NCBI RefSeq assembly: GCF_042643245.1
Contig: NZ_JBHRSK010000016.1
Span: 98,839-162,838 of the forward strand
Direction: 5' to 3'
DNA length: 64,000 nt
DNA from: Acidimangrovimonas pyrenivorans
GTDB lineage: Bacteria; Pseudomonadota; Alphaproteobacteria; Rhodobacterales; Rhodobacteraceae
The translations under genes and the position numbers were made by a program. Position 1 is the first letter of the stretch. Every line of letters starts with the position of its first letter. Below the pieces are notes generated by a model. That model did no database searches and had not been told where the DNA came from. It worked only from the letters and a program-made list of their open reading frames with translations. Positions 55,858 through 63,989 of the stretch are shown piece after piece.

Positions 55858-56129
55858 CAGCCGATGACCTTCTTCCAGGCCGTCACCTCGACCTTGTCGA
55901 ACAGGCCGGCCTTGGCATAGGGATCGCCCGCGGCCCAGGCCCGCGCCGCCTCCAGCGTGCCGACCGACAGGATCACCAGGCTGCCGCACATCTCGCCGTC
56001 TTCGTTCAGGAACGGGCCGGCCAGCGTCACCACGCCGGTCTCCTCGATATAGGCCAGGTGGGCGTCGCGATTGTCCTTGCGGACCTGCAGGGCGCCGGGT
56101 TTGTCGTGGCAGATCACCGCGAAGCTCAT
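55857..56129 (-). CDS. YciI-like protein
   Basis: A 90-residue member of the YciI/YCII-related family, with the conserved HLAYIEE and AGPFLNEDGEMCGSLVIL segments and the terminal DPYAKAGLF region. The fold is a ferredoxin-like dimer; some relatives act on chlorinated compounds, but the role of most is unknown. ATG at 56129. It is four bases downstream of gpsA and overlaps the EVE gene, so tsaD, gpsA, this gene and the EVE gene form one operon. Confidence 0.9.
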   Translation of the reverse strand: MSFAVICHDKPGALQVRKDNRDAHLAYIEETGVVTLAGPFLNEDGEMCGSLVILSVGTLEAARAWAAGDPYAKAGLFDKVEVTAWKKVIG

Positions 56130-56133
56130 GGTC

Positions 56134-57102
56134 TCACTCCTGTTTCAGCGGGCGGGAAAGAAGGGCGCTGACAGCCTCGGCGATGGTCAGCTTGCGGTCA
56201 AGCAGCGCCGCGATCATCGCCGTGATCGGCATGTCGAGGCCGCGCTTCCCGGCCAGGGCGGCCACGGCGCGGGCGGTCGCCGCGCCTTCGACGGTGACCG
56301 AGGGGTCGAACTCCTCGCCGCGCCCCAGCGCCATGCCGAAGCGGAAGTTGCGCGACTGGGTCGAGGTGCAGGTGAGGACGAGATCGCCGAAGCCCGACAG
56401 CCCGGCCAGCGTTTCCGGCCGCCCGCCCAGTTCGGTCACCATCCGGGCCATCTCGGCATAGCCGCGCGTCATCAGCGCGGCGCGGGCGCTGTCGCCCAGG
56501 CCCGAACCGGTGACGATCCCGGCTGCGATGGCGATGACGTTCTTCAGCGCGCCGCCGAGTTCGGCGCCGGTGACGTCGGTGCTGCGATAGAGCCGCAGCA
56601 CCGGGGTCGAAAGCCGGCGTTGCAGCTCCTCGCCCGCCGCGTCGTCGGCGCAGGCGAGGGTCAGCGCGGTGGGCAGGCCGCGGGCGATGTCGGCGGCGAA
56701 GCTGGGGCCGGTCAGGATCGCCGGCACCGCCTTGGGACAGGCGCGGGCGATCAGGCTGGCCGGCCCTTCCAGCGTGGTCAGGTCGATCCCCTTGCAGCAA
56801 GCCACCAGCTTGCGGCCGTCCAGCTGCGCCCGGCTCTCGGACAGGAAGCCGCGCAGGGTCTGCATCGGCAGCGTCAGCAGCACCGGCTCGTCGGCGGGCA
56901 CGAAGCTGATTTCCGACGTCACGGCGACGTTGATCGGCAGTTTCACGCCGGGCAGCCGGGCCTTGTTCTCGCCGGTGTTCTGCATCTGCGCCACCTGGCC
57001 GGGATTGCGCGCCCACAGCGTCACCGACGCGCCGCCCCGCGCCAGCGTCACCGCCAGCGCCGTGCCGAAGGCGCCCGCGCCCAGAACCGTGATCCGCGTC
57101 AT
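56134..57102 (-). CDS. gpsA: Glycerol-3-phosphate dehydrogenase [NAD(P)+]
   Basis: GpsA reduces dihydroxyacetone phosphate to glycerol-3-phosphate for phospholipid synthesis. The 322-residue protein has the nucleotide-binding LGAGAFGTALA loop at about 7-17, the CCKGID segment with the catalytic lysine region, GPSFAADIARG, and LKNVIAIAAGI with a second catalytic lysine, and SGFGDLVLTCTS. ATG at 57102 overlaps the tsaD stop (ATGA). Standard length. Confidence 0.96.
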   Translation of the reverse strand: MTRITVLGAGAFGTALAVTLARGGASVTLWARNPGQVAQMQNTGENKARLPGVKLPINVAVTSEISFVPADEPVLLTLPMQTLRGFLSESRAQLDGRKLVACCKGIDLTTLEGPASLIARACPKAVPAILTGPSFAADIARGLPTALTLACADDAAGEELQRRLSTPVLRLYRSTDVTGAELGGALKNVIAIAAGIVTGSGLGDSARAALMTRGYAEMARMVTELGGRPETLAGLSGFGDLVLTCTSTQSRNFRFGMALGRGEEFDPSVTVEGAATARAVAALAGKRGLDMPITAMIAALLDRKLTIAEAVSALLSRPLKQE

Positions 57103-58193
57103 GCCTTCGCTCCCCTCTTGCCCGAGCCGATCAGCGCCGGGCTGGCGCTGTCCAGCGGCCAGCGCGGCCGGGCCGACAGATCCATGCCGTCGCGCTGTCC
57201 GGCGCGGAACCGTTCGATCCCGGCCCAGGCGATCATCGCCGCGTTATCGGTGCACAGTTTCAGCGGCGGGGCGAGGAATCTTGCCCCGGATGCGGCCGAA
57301 ACAGTCTCTAACACGGCCCGAATCGCCTTGTTCGCCGCCACCCCGCCGGCCACGGCGAAGGCCGGGGCGGCGGGTGCCTCGGCCAGGTAGAGGGCCAGCG
57401 CGCGGCGGGATTTCTCGGCGATGACGTCGGCGACGGCGGCCTGGAAGCCGGCGCAAAGGTCGGCGCGGTCGGCCCGGGTCAGCCCGCCCTTCTCGGCCAC
57501 CAGCGCATCGCGGGCGCGCAGCAGCGCCGTCTTCAGCCCCGAGAAGGAGAAATCGCAGCCCGGCCGGTCGAGCAGCGGCCGCGGGAAGGCGAAACGCCTG
57601 GCGTCGCCCTGCGCCGCCTCGGCCTCGACTGCCGGCCCGCCGGGCTGGGGCAGGCCGAGCAGCTTGGCCGCCTTGTCGAAGGCCTCGCCCGGGGCGTCGT
57701 CGATGGTGCCGCCGAGCCGGGTGAAATCGTCGCTGCCGCGCACGATCAGGAACTGGCAATGCCCGCCCGAGACCAGCAGCATCAGGTAGGGGAAGGGCAG
57801 GCCGTCGGTCAGCCGCGGCGTCAGCGCGTGGCCGGCAAGGTGGTTGACCCCGATCAGCGGCAACCCGGTGCCGGCGGCGATGCCCTTGGCGCACATCACC
57901 CCCGACAGCACGCCGCCGATCAGCCCCGGCCCCGCCGTCACCGCGACCGCGTCGATCGCATCCAGCCCCAGCCCGGCCTCGGCCAGCGCCTGCTCGACAC
58001 AGTGGTCGAGCTTTTCGACATGGGCGCGGGCGGCGATCTCGGGCACGACGCCGCCATAGGGCGCGTGCAGCGCGGTCTGGCCGGCGACGACCGAGGACAG
58101 GATCTCGGGCGCTTCGCCGTCGCGTTGGCGCACCACCGCCGCGCCGGTATCGTCGCAGCTGCTTTCCAGTCCGAGGATCGTCAGGGTGGTCAT
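57099..58193 (-). CDS. tsaD: tRNA threonylcarbamoyltransferase TsaD
   Basis: TsaD transfers the threonylcarbamoyl group to adenosine 37 of tRNAs reading ANN codons, together with TsaB and TsaE. The 364-residue protein begins with ILGLESSCDDTG and has the metal-binding histidines H118 and H122 in VNHLAGH, plus LVSGGHCQ and GLKTALLR. The C-terminal 20 residues are specific to this group. ATG at 58193; the longer frame upstream covers the hemD 5' region and is not coding. It is divergent from hemD, with only 71 bases between start codons. Confidence 0.95.
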   Translation of the reverse strand: MTTLTILGLESSCDDTGAAVVRQRDGEAPEILSSVVAGQTALHAPYGGVVPEIAARAHVEKLDHCVEQALAEAGLGLDAIDAVAVTAGPGLIGGVLSGVMCAKGIAAGTGLPLIGVNHLAGHALTPRLTDGLPFPYLMLLVSGGHCQFLIVRGSDDFTRLGGTIDDAPGEAFDKAAKLLGLPQPGGPAVEAEAAQGDARRFAFPRPLLDRPGCDFSFSGLKTALLRARDALVAEKGGLTRADRADLCAGFQAAVADVIAEKSRRALALYLAEAPAAPAFAVAGGVAANKAIRAVLETVSAASGARFLAPPLKLCTDNAAMIAWAGIERFRAGQRDGMDLSARPRWPLDSASPALIGSGKRGAKA

Positions 58194-58264
58194 GGGGTGC
58201 CGGTTGCAGGAGGAGTTTCCAGCAGGTAACACCGCCAAAGGCCCCAGACAATGGCAGGCAGACA

Positions 58265-59008
58265 ATGGCAGCACAGCGCATGGCCCATGCAACCGCCTCT
58301 CGCCCGGTGCTGCTGCTGACCCGGCCGCAGGCCCAGTCCGAGCGTTTCGCCCGCGCGGTGACGGAGCGGCTGGGGGACGGGGTCGAGATCGTGATCTCGC
58401 CGCTGCTGGAAATCCGCGACCGCGACGCCGATCTGCCACAGGCCCCGCGCGGGTTGATCTTCACCTCCGAGAACGGGGTGCGCGCCTATGCCAGGAGGGT
58501 TTCGCGGCGTGACCTGCCCGTCTGGTGTGTCGGCGACCGCACGGCGGCGGCGGCGCGCGCGGCCGGGTTCGCGGCCGGTTCGGCCGGCGGCGATGCCGAG
58601 GCGCTGCTGGCGCTGCTGTCAGCGGAAAAGCCGGCGGGGCCCTTGCTCCATCTCCGCGGCGCCCATGCGCGTGGCGAGATTGCGCAAAGGCTCTCTGCCG
58701 CCGGGATCGAGACTGTCGAGGCCATTGTCTACGACCAGGTGCCGCGGCTGCTGTCGCCGCAGGCGCGGGCGGCGCTGGCCGGGACGGCGCCGGTCTACGC
58801 TCCGCTGTTCTCGCCGCGCACCGCCCGGCTCCTTGTCGACGCGGCGGCGGAAGCCCGCGCACCGCTTCACGTGATCGCGATGAGCGCGGCGGTGGCCGCG
58901 GCTGCGCAGGCGCTTGGCAAGGCCAGTATTTCCACGGCCGAACGGCCGGATGCCGGTGCGATGCTCGACCTGCTGGCGCACCGGATTGCCGCAGCCGGGG
59001 CGCCTTGA
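58265..59008 (+). CDS. hemD: Uroporphyrinogen-III synthase
   Basis: It closes and inverts ring D of hydroxymethylbilane to form uroporphyrinogen III for heme, siroheme, cobalamin and any bacteriochlorophyll. The 247-residue protein has the two-lobed HemD pattern: LLLTRPQAQSERFA, LIFTSENGVRAYA, and APLFSPRTARLLVD near the C-terminus. This family is very variable, so assignment also rests on position before the Mic60 and hemY genes. The start may be ATG 58265 or 58280; neither has a strong ribosome site. hemC is not in the window. Confidence 0.85.
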   Translation: MAAQRMAHATASRPVLLLTRPQAQSERFARAVTERLGDGVEIVISPLLEIRDRDADLPQAPRGLIFTSENGVRAYARRVSRRDLPVWCVGDRTAAAARAAGFAAGSAGGDAEALLALLSAEKPAGPLLHLRGAHARGEIAQRLSAAGIETVEAIVYDQVPRLLSPQARAALAGTAPVYAPLFSPRTARLLVDAAAEARAPLHVIAMSAAVAAAAQALGKASISTAERPDAGAMLDLLAHRIAAAGAP

Positions 59009-59094
59009 GGGCGCCGCGCGCGCGGTCTACAGTCGGTCAAAGTCATTGCTGACGGGGCGGATTCCCTCCCCCCGGGAACTCAGGAGGAGCGCCG

Positions 59095-60525
59095 ATGGCA
59101 GGCCGCAAGACGTCCGGCGAAGAGACGATCTCCGGCGAGGATATCGCGGCACCGGAGACCCCGGAATCCGAAGCGCCGGACGCGGAACCCGTCGCGGCGG
59201 CGGAGCGGCAGCCGGACGACGCGGAAGAGATCGCGCTGCCGGAGCCGGAAGACATGGCCGAAGAGCCGGTGGAGGCCGAGGAAGACGCCGATGCTGACGA
59301 GATGCAGGTGGTCGAGCCGGAAGACCGGGCCGAGGCCGACGATTCCTATCTCGAGGATGATTACGTCGACGACGACTATGTCGAGCCCGAGCCGGAACCC
59401 GGTTACGCGCCGGAGCCCGAAGTCGAAGCGCCGCCGCCCCCAGCTCCGCCGCAGGTGATCAAGCGCGGGCCGGGCTTCTTCCCGCTGGTTCTGGGCGGCA
59501 TCGTCGCCGCCGGGATCGGCTTTGCCGGCGCGCAATATCTCGGACCGCAGGGCTGGCTGCCCTTCGGCCCGGCCGGGCAGGACACGGCCGCGCTCAAGGC
59601 CACGCTGGCGGACCAGGCCGCGGCCATCGCCGCGCTGCAGGACGGGGTCAAGCAGGCGCAGGCCGCGGCGGACGCCGCCAAGACGGCCGCGGCGCAAGTT
59701 CCGGCCAGCGATGCCGGGCCCAGGATCGACGCGCTGAAACAGGCGCTTTCGGCGGAAATAGAGACGAACAAGACGGCGCTGGCCAAGCTCGACGAGCGGC
59801 TGACCGCGGTCGAGAAGCGGCCGGCCGCGGGGGGCGACGGCGTTTCGGGCTCGGCGCTGGGCGCCTATGAGCGCGACGTGCAGGCGCTGCGCGACAAGCT
59901 CCAGGCCGAGAGCGACAAGACCGCGGCGCTGGCCGAGAAGGTGTCGACCATGTCGGCCGAGGTCGACAAGCGGATCGCCGCGGCGGATGCGGCGGCGCAG
60001 GCGGCCAAGGACAAGGCTGCCGCCGATGCCAGGGCGGCGACGGCGCGCGGCGCGCTGATGCGGCTCGAGGCGGCACTGGATGCCGGCGGCAGCTTCATCG
60101 ATCCGGTGGCCGAGCTGCAGAAGGCCGGCGTCACCGTGCCCGAGGCGCTGTCGGGCGCCGCCGAGACCGGGGTGCCGACGCTGGCCGACCTGCAGCAGAG
60201 CTTTCCCGAGGCCGCCCGCACCGCGCTGGCCGCCTCGATCCCCGAGACGATGGGCGACAGCGTGACCGGGCGGATCGCGGCCTTCCTGCAGGCCCAGACC
60301 GGCGCCCGCTCGCTGACCCCGCGCCCGGGCGACAGCCCGGACGCGGTGTTGTCGCGGGCCGAGGCGGCGCTGCGCGGCGGCAAGCCGGCGGACGCCGTCG
60401 AGATGCTGAAAGCTCTGCCCGAGGCCGGGCAGAAGAAGATGGCCGACTGGGTGGCGCAGGCGCAGACCCGGATCGACGCGCTGGACGCGGCCAGGCAGGT
60501 CGCGGCCGGGCTGAACGGCAAGTAA
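59095..60525 (+). CDS. Alphaproteobacterial Mic60/mitofilin homologue (COG4223)
   Basis: A 476-residue inner-membrane protein. The first 120 residues are acidic and proline-rich (probably disordered, cytoplasmic), then one transmembrane helix at about 128-148, a long alanine-rich coiled coil (about 165-325), and a C-terminal mitofilin-like domain. Homologues near hemY in alphaproteobacteria are the bacterial forms of Mic60, which shapes cristae in mitochondria and intracytoplasmic membranes in Rhodobacter. ATG at 59095 has GGAGGAG five bases upstream. It is ten bases ahead of hemY. Confidence 0.88.
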   Translation: MAGRKTSGEETISGEDIAAPETPESEAPDAEPVAAAERQPDDAEEIALPEPEDMAEEPVEAEEDADADEMQVVEPEDRAEADDSYLEDDYVDDDYVEPEPEPGYAPEPEVEAPPPPAPPQVIKRGPGFFPLVLGGIVAAGIGFAGAQYLGPQGWLPFGPAGQDTAALKATLADQAAAIAALQDGVKQAQAAADAAKTAAAQVPASDAGPRIDALKQALSAEIETNKTALAKLDERLTAVEKRPAAGGDGVSGSALGAYERDVQALRDKLQAESDKTAALAEKVSTMSAEVDKRIAAADAAAQAAKDKAAADARAATARGALMRLEAALDAGGSFIDPVAELQKAGVTVPEALSGAAETGVPTLADLQQSFPEAARTALAASIPETMGDSVTGRIAAFLQAQTGARSLTPRPGDSPDAVLSRAEAALRGGKPADAVEMLKALPEAGQKKMADWVAQAQTRIDALDAARQVAAGLNGK

Positions 60526-60535
60526 GGAGAACGGG

Positions 60536-62035
60536 ATGCTCTGGTCGCTGCTCAAGGTTCTGCTTTTCGTCGCCGCGGTCGCCGGCCTGACGCTGGGCGC
60601 CGGCTATCTGATGGATACCGGCGGCGGGCTCCAGGTCGCCGTCGCGGGCTGGGAATTCACCCTCGGCCCGGTGCAGGCGGTGATCGCCGCGCTGCTGCTG
60701 GTCGCCGTGCTGTGGCTGGTGATGAAGCTGGTCGGCCTGCTGGTCGCCGTGCTACGCTTCCTTTCCGGCGACGAGACGGCGCTGACCCGCTATTTCGACC
60801 GCAACCGCGAGCGCAAGGGCTTCGAGGCGCTGGCCGACGGGGTCATGGCGCTGGCCTCGGGCGAGGGCCGGCTGGCGATGTCGAAAGCCTCGCGCGCCGA
60901 GCGCCTGCTGCACCGGCCCGACCTGACCAACCTGGTCTCGGCCCAGGCGGCCGAGATGGTCGGCGACACCCGGAAGGCCGAGGAGGTCTACAAGCGTCTG
61001 CTGGCCGATGACCGCACCCGCTTCGTCGGCATCCGCGGCATCATGAAGCAGAAGCTGGCCGAGGGCGATACGGCCACGGCGATGAAGCTGGCCGAGAAGG
61101 CCTTCGCGCTCAAGCCGCGCCACAAGGAGGTGCAGGACATCCTGCTCGAGCTGCAGGCGGGCCAGGCCGACTGGGCCGGGGCGCGGGCGACGCTGGCGGC
61201 CAAGGCGCGCTCGGGCTATCTGCCGCGCGACGTCCACAAGCGCCGCGACGCGGTGCTGGCGCTGCAGGAGGCCAAGGACATCCTCGATCACGGCAAGTCG
61301 ATCGAGGCGCGCGAGGCGGCGATCGCCGCCAATCGCAAGTCGCCCGACCTGATCCCGGCGGCGGCGATGGCGGCGCGCAGCTACATCGCCGACGGCAAAC
61401 CGAAATACGCCGCCCGGGTGCTGAAGAAGGCCTGGGAGGCGCAGCCGCATCCCGACCTCGCCGCCGCCTTCGCCGAGATCGCGCCGGAGGAAAGCGCCGT
61501 CGAGCGCCTCAAGCGGTTCAAGACCCTGACCTCGATCCATCCCGAGCACGCCGAGACCCGGCTGCTGCTGGCCGAGCTGAACATCGCCGCCGAGGATTTC
61601 CCCGCTGCCCGCCGGGCGCTGGGCGATCTGGCCGAGAAGCAGCCGACCCAGCGCGCGCTGACCATCATGGCGGCGATCGAGCGCGGCGAGGGCTCCGAGG
61701 ACGCGGTGGTGCGGGGCTGGCTGACCCGGGCGCTGACCGCCTCGCGCGGGCCGCAATGGGTCTGCGACAAGTGCAACAGCGTGCAGGCGCAATGGGGCCC
61801 GGTCTGCCACAATTGCGGCGGCTTCGACACGCTGAGCTGGCGCGAGGCGCCCGATGCCGGCGGCCCGAGCCCGACCCAGACCGAGATGCTGCCGCTGATC
61901 GTCGGCACTCCCGGAAGCGCCCCCGGGAGCGTTCCGGGCCACGCCGGACCGGGCGAAGCGGAGCCCGTCGGGGAGGCGGTGGTGGAAGAGGCCGAGGTGG
62001 TCGCGGAGCGGCCGGAGGAAAAAGCCGCAAATTAG
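60536..62035 (+). CDS. hemY: HemY-type TPR membrane protein (COG3898)
   Basis: A 499-residue protein with two N-terminal transmembrane helices (about 5-25 and 43-75; HemY_N domain) followed by tetratricopeptide-like repeats from about 95 to 400. At 410-427 is a zinc ribbon, CDKC and CHNC, embedded in a conserved WVCDKCNS...FDTLSW segment; a disordered acidic tail follows. The name comes from E. coli hemY, but this is not protoporphyrinogen oxidase. The zinc ribbon resembles that of LapB, which steers LPS synthesis, so a regulatory role at the membrane is possible. ATG at 60536 follows GGAG. Confidence 0.87.
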   Translation: MLWSLLKVLLFVAAVAGLTLGAGYLMDTGGGLQVAVAGWEFTLGPVQAVIAALLLVAVLWLVMKLVGLLVAVLRFLSGDETALTRYFDRNRERKGFEALADGVMALASGEGRLAMSKASRAERLLHRPDLTNLVSAQAAEMVGDTRKAEEVYKRLLADDRTRFVGIRGIMKQKLAEGDTATAMKLAEKAFALKPRHKEVQDILLELQAGQADWAGARATLAAKARSGYLPRDVHKRRDAVLALQEAKDILDHGKSIEAREAAIAANRKSPDLIPAAAMAARSYIADGKPKYAARVLKKAWEAQPHPDLAAAFAEIAPEESAVERLKRFKTLTSIHPEHAETRLLLAELNIAAEDFPAARRALGDLAEKQPTQRALTIMAAIERGEGSEDAVVRGWLTRALTASRGPQWVCDKCNSVQAQWGPVCHNCGGFDTLSWREAPDAGGPSPTQTEMLPLIVGTPGSAPGSVPGHAGPGEAEPVGEAVVEEAEVVAERPEEKAAN

Positions 62036-62079
62036 GGCTACACACCTCGAAAAGATGGTGCTATCAGGCGCGCCACCGG

Positions 62080-62117
62080 GCCGGTGTAGCTCAGCTGGTA
62101 GAGCACGTCATTCGTAA
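62080..62117 (+). pseudogene. 5' half of tRNA-Thr, broken in the anticodon loop
   Basis: GCCGGTG, D arm, CGTCA and TTCGTAA of a tRNA-Thr(CGT) are present, but the sequence then departs from the tRNA; no partner for GCCGGTG follows. From 62085 to 62117 it is identical to 62221-62253 of the intact gene. It looks like the left host part of a tRNA cut by integration. Confidence 0.75.
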
Positions 62118-62179
62118 GTAGCGGGTCTCCGCTGGAATGACATGCAAAACCAGTCGCTTAGAGGCGGCGCACAGTAACT

Positions 62180-62199
62180 AGTAGGGCCATAGTAGGGCC
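62180..62199. repeat. Short direct repeat near the tRNA site
   Basis: AGTAGGGCC occurs twice, 11 bases apart, between the half tRNA and the intact tRNA. Paired short repeats close to an attachment core are typical of recombinase arm sites; this is only suggestive. Confidence 0.35.
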
Positions 62200-62215
62200 G
62201 CGACGAGAGAGGAAT

Positions 62216-62291
62216 GCCGCTGTAGCTCAGCTGGTAGAGCACGTCATTCGTAATGATGGGGTCGGGGGTTCGAGTCCCTTCAGCGGCACCA
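62216..62291 (+). tRNA. tRNA-Thr (anticodon CGT)
   Basis: A complete cloverleaf: acceptor GCCGCTG with CAGCGGC, D arm GCTC...GAGC, anticodon stem CGTCA with TGATG around TTCGTAA (anticodon CGT, reads ACG), T arm GGGGG TTCGAGT CCCTT, and an encoded CCA end. Two G-T pairs close the T stem. Its acceptor sequence differs from that of the half gene upstream. Confidence 0.93.
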
Positions 62292-62309
62292 TTCCTCCTC
62301 TAAAAATAC

Positions 62310-62516
62310 TCACAATTCCAGTAACTTACTAGGCTCTACGCCCAGCGCTGTGGCCAGCCGGGCGATGATCACTACTGTCGGGTTGCGAACACCCCGCTCC
62401 ACACCACTGACATATGTGCGGTGCAGATCAGCTTCGAAGGCAAGTTGCTCCTGTGAGAGGCCTTTCGCCTCCCGGAACCTCTTCACATTTCTGCCCACGA
62501 GCGCACGGATTTCCAT
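62310..62516 (-). CDS. XRE-family transcriptional regulator
   Basis: A 68-residue protein consisting of one Cro/C1-type helix-turn-helix: LSQEQLAFEADLHRTYVSGVERGVRNP is the turn and recognition region (shown in parts over residues 20-46). It has no sensor domain. Such minimal repressors are usual in prophages and integrative elements; it lies directly beside the tRNA-Thr attachment site. ATG at 62516 is standard for the family, though its ribosome site is weak. The divergent 139-base gap to the next gene holds a GACT-ATG-AGTC inverted repeat that may be its operator. Confidence 0.88.
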   Translation of the reverse strand: MEIRALVGRNVKRFREAKGLSQEQLAFEADLHRTYVSGVERGVRNPTVVIIARLATALGVEPSKLLEL

Positions 62517-62553
62517 GCCGCCATAGCGACGATCTGCATACTATTGATCTACA

Positions 62554-62564
62554 GACTATGAGTC
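62554..62564. promoter_or_regulatory. Possible operator of the XRE regulator
   Basis: GACTATGAGTC is an inverted repeat with a three-base centre. It overlaps a loose TTGAGA / TAGTAT promoter reading toward the regulator gene on the minus strand, the position expected of an autoregulatory operator. Confidence 0.3.
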
Positions 62565-62655
62565 TCAATTACCTTTGCAGTGCCGTGCTCTGCGCACAAA
62601 AATGCCATGAAATCGCAACAGCCTAGTTCTTGCTGACTAGTTGCGAGGACCGCTC

Positions 62656-63357
62656 ATGTTGAAGAAGCTGATTAGAGGTTTTGTGCGCATCCAGGTGTTG
62701 ATCGCTGAACTCTTCGTGCTGGCGATTGTCCTGGGCTCACTGGAAGCTGAAAATCCTAACCTAAGCCTTCTGGCTGCCCTTCCCGTGCTGGCCCTAAGCT
62801 TCTTCACGCTAGTCACGGGCAAAGGGTTTCCCCACTTCCGGCATCGCGGAAAAGCGCTGCTCGTGATGGGTGTTGCCGCGTTCTTTTCATTGTCAGGTGC
62901 AGTTACGTCGAACGCTCAGCACGAGGCGAAGCTGGCGGAACTGAAGAAATCCGATCCGGCCGCCTACCTCACCGAGCTGAAACGCACGGATGATGCCCGT
63001 TGGCTCAGCGCTCTGAGCGAAATGGACCCCGCAGAATATCGGAAAGTATTGGACAGGCGGCAGGCTGAGGCTGACGCTAAGCGGCTGGCGAAATGCACCC
63101 CTGACAAGCTCGGCGAGGCCTATGTCATGATCCAAGCTGATGTGCGCCGGCGCCTCCGAGCCCCCTCTACGGCAAATTTTCCGTGGCAGTATGACAACGG
63201 CAGCAGGCCCGGCAGCGATTGCACCTATTCCATCGTGGGCCATTTCGATGCCCAGAACGGCTTTGGCGCGATGCTGAGGGGACATTTCTCAGGGAAGATC
63301 AAATACTATCCCTCAGACGAGAGCTGGCGGACGATGTCGCTGAACGTGGAGGGGTAA
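62656..63357 (+). CDS. Membrane protein with unknown C-terminal domain
   Basis: A 233-residue protein. Two or three hydrophobic helices (about 10-30, 38-56 and 66-85) anchor it, then comes a charged helical linker (AELKKSDPAAYLTEL, repeated in style as SEMDPAEYRKVL) and a C-terminal globular part from about 145 with LRAPSTANFPW and FDAQNGFGAMLRGHF. The last pattern recurs in small proteins of unknown role on mobile elements, as far as I recall. Function unknown. ATG at 62656 follows GAGGA. GC content is clearly lower than in the core genes to the left. Confidence 0.75.
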   Translation: MLKKLIRGFVRIQVLIAELFVLAIVLGSLEAENPNLSLLAALPVLALSFFTLVTGKGFPHFRHRGKALLVMGVAAFFSLSGAVTSNAQHEAKLAELKKSDPAAYLTELKRTDDARWLSALSEMDPAEYRKVLDRRQAEADAKRLAKCTPDKLGEAYVMIQADVRRRLRAPSTANFPWQYDNGSRPGSDCTYSIVGHFDAQNGFGAMLRGHFSGKIKYYPSDESWRTMSLNVEG

Positions 63358-63671
63358 GGCCAGCAGTTGGTGATGCTTGGAGGCGGCCGCGAAAAACGCG
63401 GGGCACGACCCGGTGGCAGGGATCGCCGGAGAGGCCCGCAGCGGGGTGTGTAGCGGCCACCTAGGCCCCGGCCGCACCCCCCCCGCCACCGGCATGCAGT
63501 GGCCCTGTACGCGCACCCCACGCTGCTGCTGGGGTCGGGGCTTTTTGTAACTTGTAACCGTAACTTAGCTCAGAAGCTTTCGGAAAACAAAATGCGGGGC
63601 ACCGTAGTACCCCGCATGCAGTACAGGCCTAGTTTGGGCCTTATGTTACGTTACAGGTTGCGTCAGGCGCT
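63358..63671. other. 314-base intergenic region of the putative element
   Basis: I see no convincing gene. It begins GC-rich and palindromic, with an ACCCCA/TGGGGT stem (63515-63535) followed by a five-T run that may end the preceding membrane-protein transcript, then turns AT-richer (GTAACTTGTAACCGTAACTTAG, three GTAAC-like units near 63547-63566) and contains the terminator at 63583-63617. Confidence 0.5.
63583..63617 (-). terminator. Rho-independent terminator of the short ORF at 63672
   Basis: ATGCGGGG pairs with CCCCGCAT around a ten-base loop. On the minus strand the stem is followed by TTTGTTTT. It lies 55 bases past the stop codon of the gene at 63672-63989. Confidence 0.75.
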
Positions 63672-63989
63672 TCAAAAGGGCGGCTTCTCTTGGGGCTGCC
63701 TACAGAACGAACGGATGACGACAATCCCATCTTCACGGCGATGCGCGATGTACTCGACTTTCCGTTCGTCGGCGCTGCCCCGCGCGAAACCTTTGCGCTG
63801 GGCCTTGTCTGATCTACCCAGGTCGTGCAGCCGATGGGTGCCGTAGTCCCACCCCAAGCCGGCCATGATCGCCTTGATGCGCCGCATATCCATCGGCGAC
63901 ATACGCGCTGTGTCGAGACCGAGCAGCAGCTTCACGCTGTCCATCGACACCCTGCCTACCAGTGACCTGCCACGGGATTTTTCCTCCAC
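63672..63989 (-). CDS. Hypothetical protein, possibly a remnant of a VapE-like protein
   Basis: A short frame of up to 105 residues. An in-frame stop codon (63996-63998) lies just before the first possible start, GTG at 63989; ATG at 63944 (MDSVKLLLGL) is a better-spaced alternative after GCAGGGTG. The middle, MSPMDMRRIKAIMAGLGWDYGTHR, recalls in style the end of virulence-associated VapE or phage primase-like proteins, where a short winged segment reads LGW, but the match is weak. It may be a real small protein or the tail of a decayed gene. A clear terminator follows it. Confidence 0.5.
   Translation of the reverse strand: MEEKSRGRSLVGRVSMDSVKLLLGLDTARMSPMDMRRIKAIMAGLGWDYGTHRLHDLGRSDKAQRKGFARGSADERKVEYIAHRREDGIVVIRSFCRQPQEKPPF

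Noticed and set aside
62080..62215. An intron inside tRNA-Thr
   Set aside because: The intervening 98 bases are followed by a complete new tRNA beginning with its own acceptor stem, not by a bare 3' half, and show no group I core.
62414..62626. Short plus-strand frame opposite and beyond the XRE gene
   Set aside because: It has no ribosome site and overlaps a convincing repressor gene in antisense.
63219..63521. Several short frames after the membrane protein gene
   Set aside because: They overlap in conflicting frames, are Arg- and Pro-rich, and lack ribosome sites or family features.
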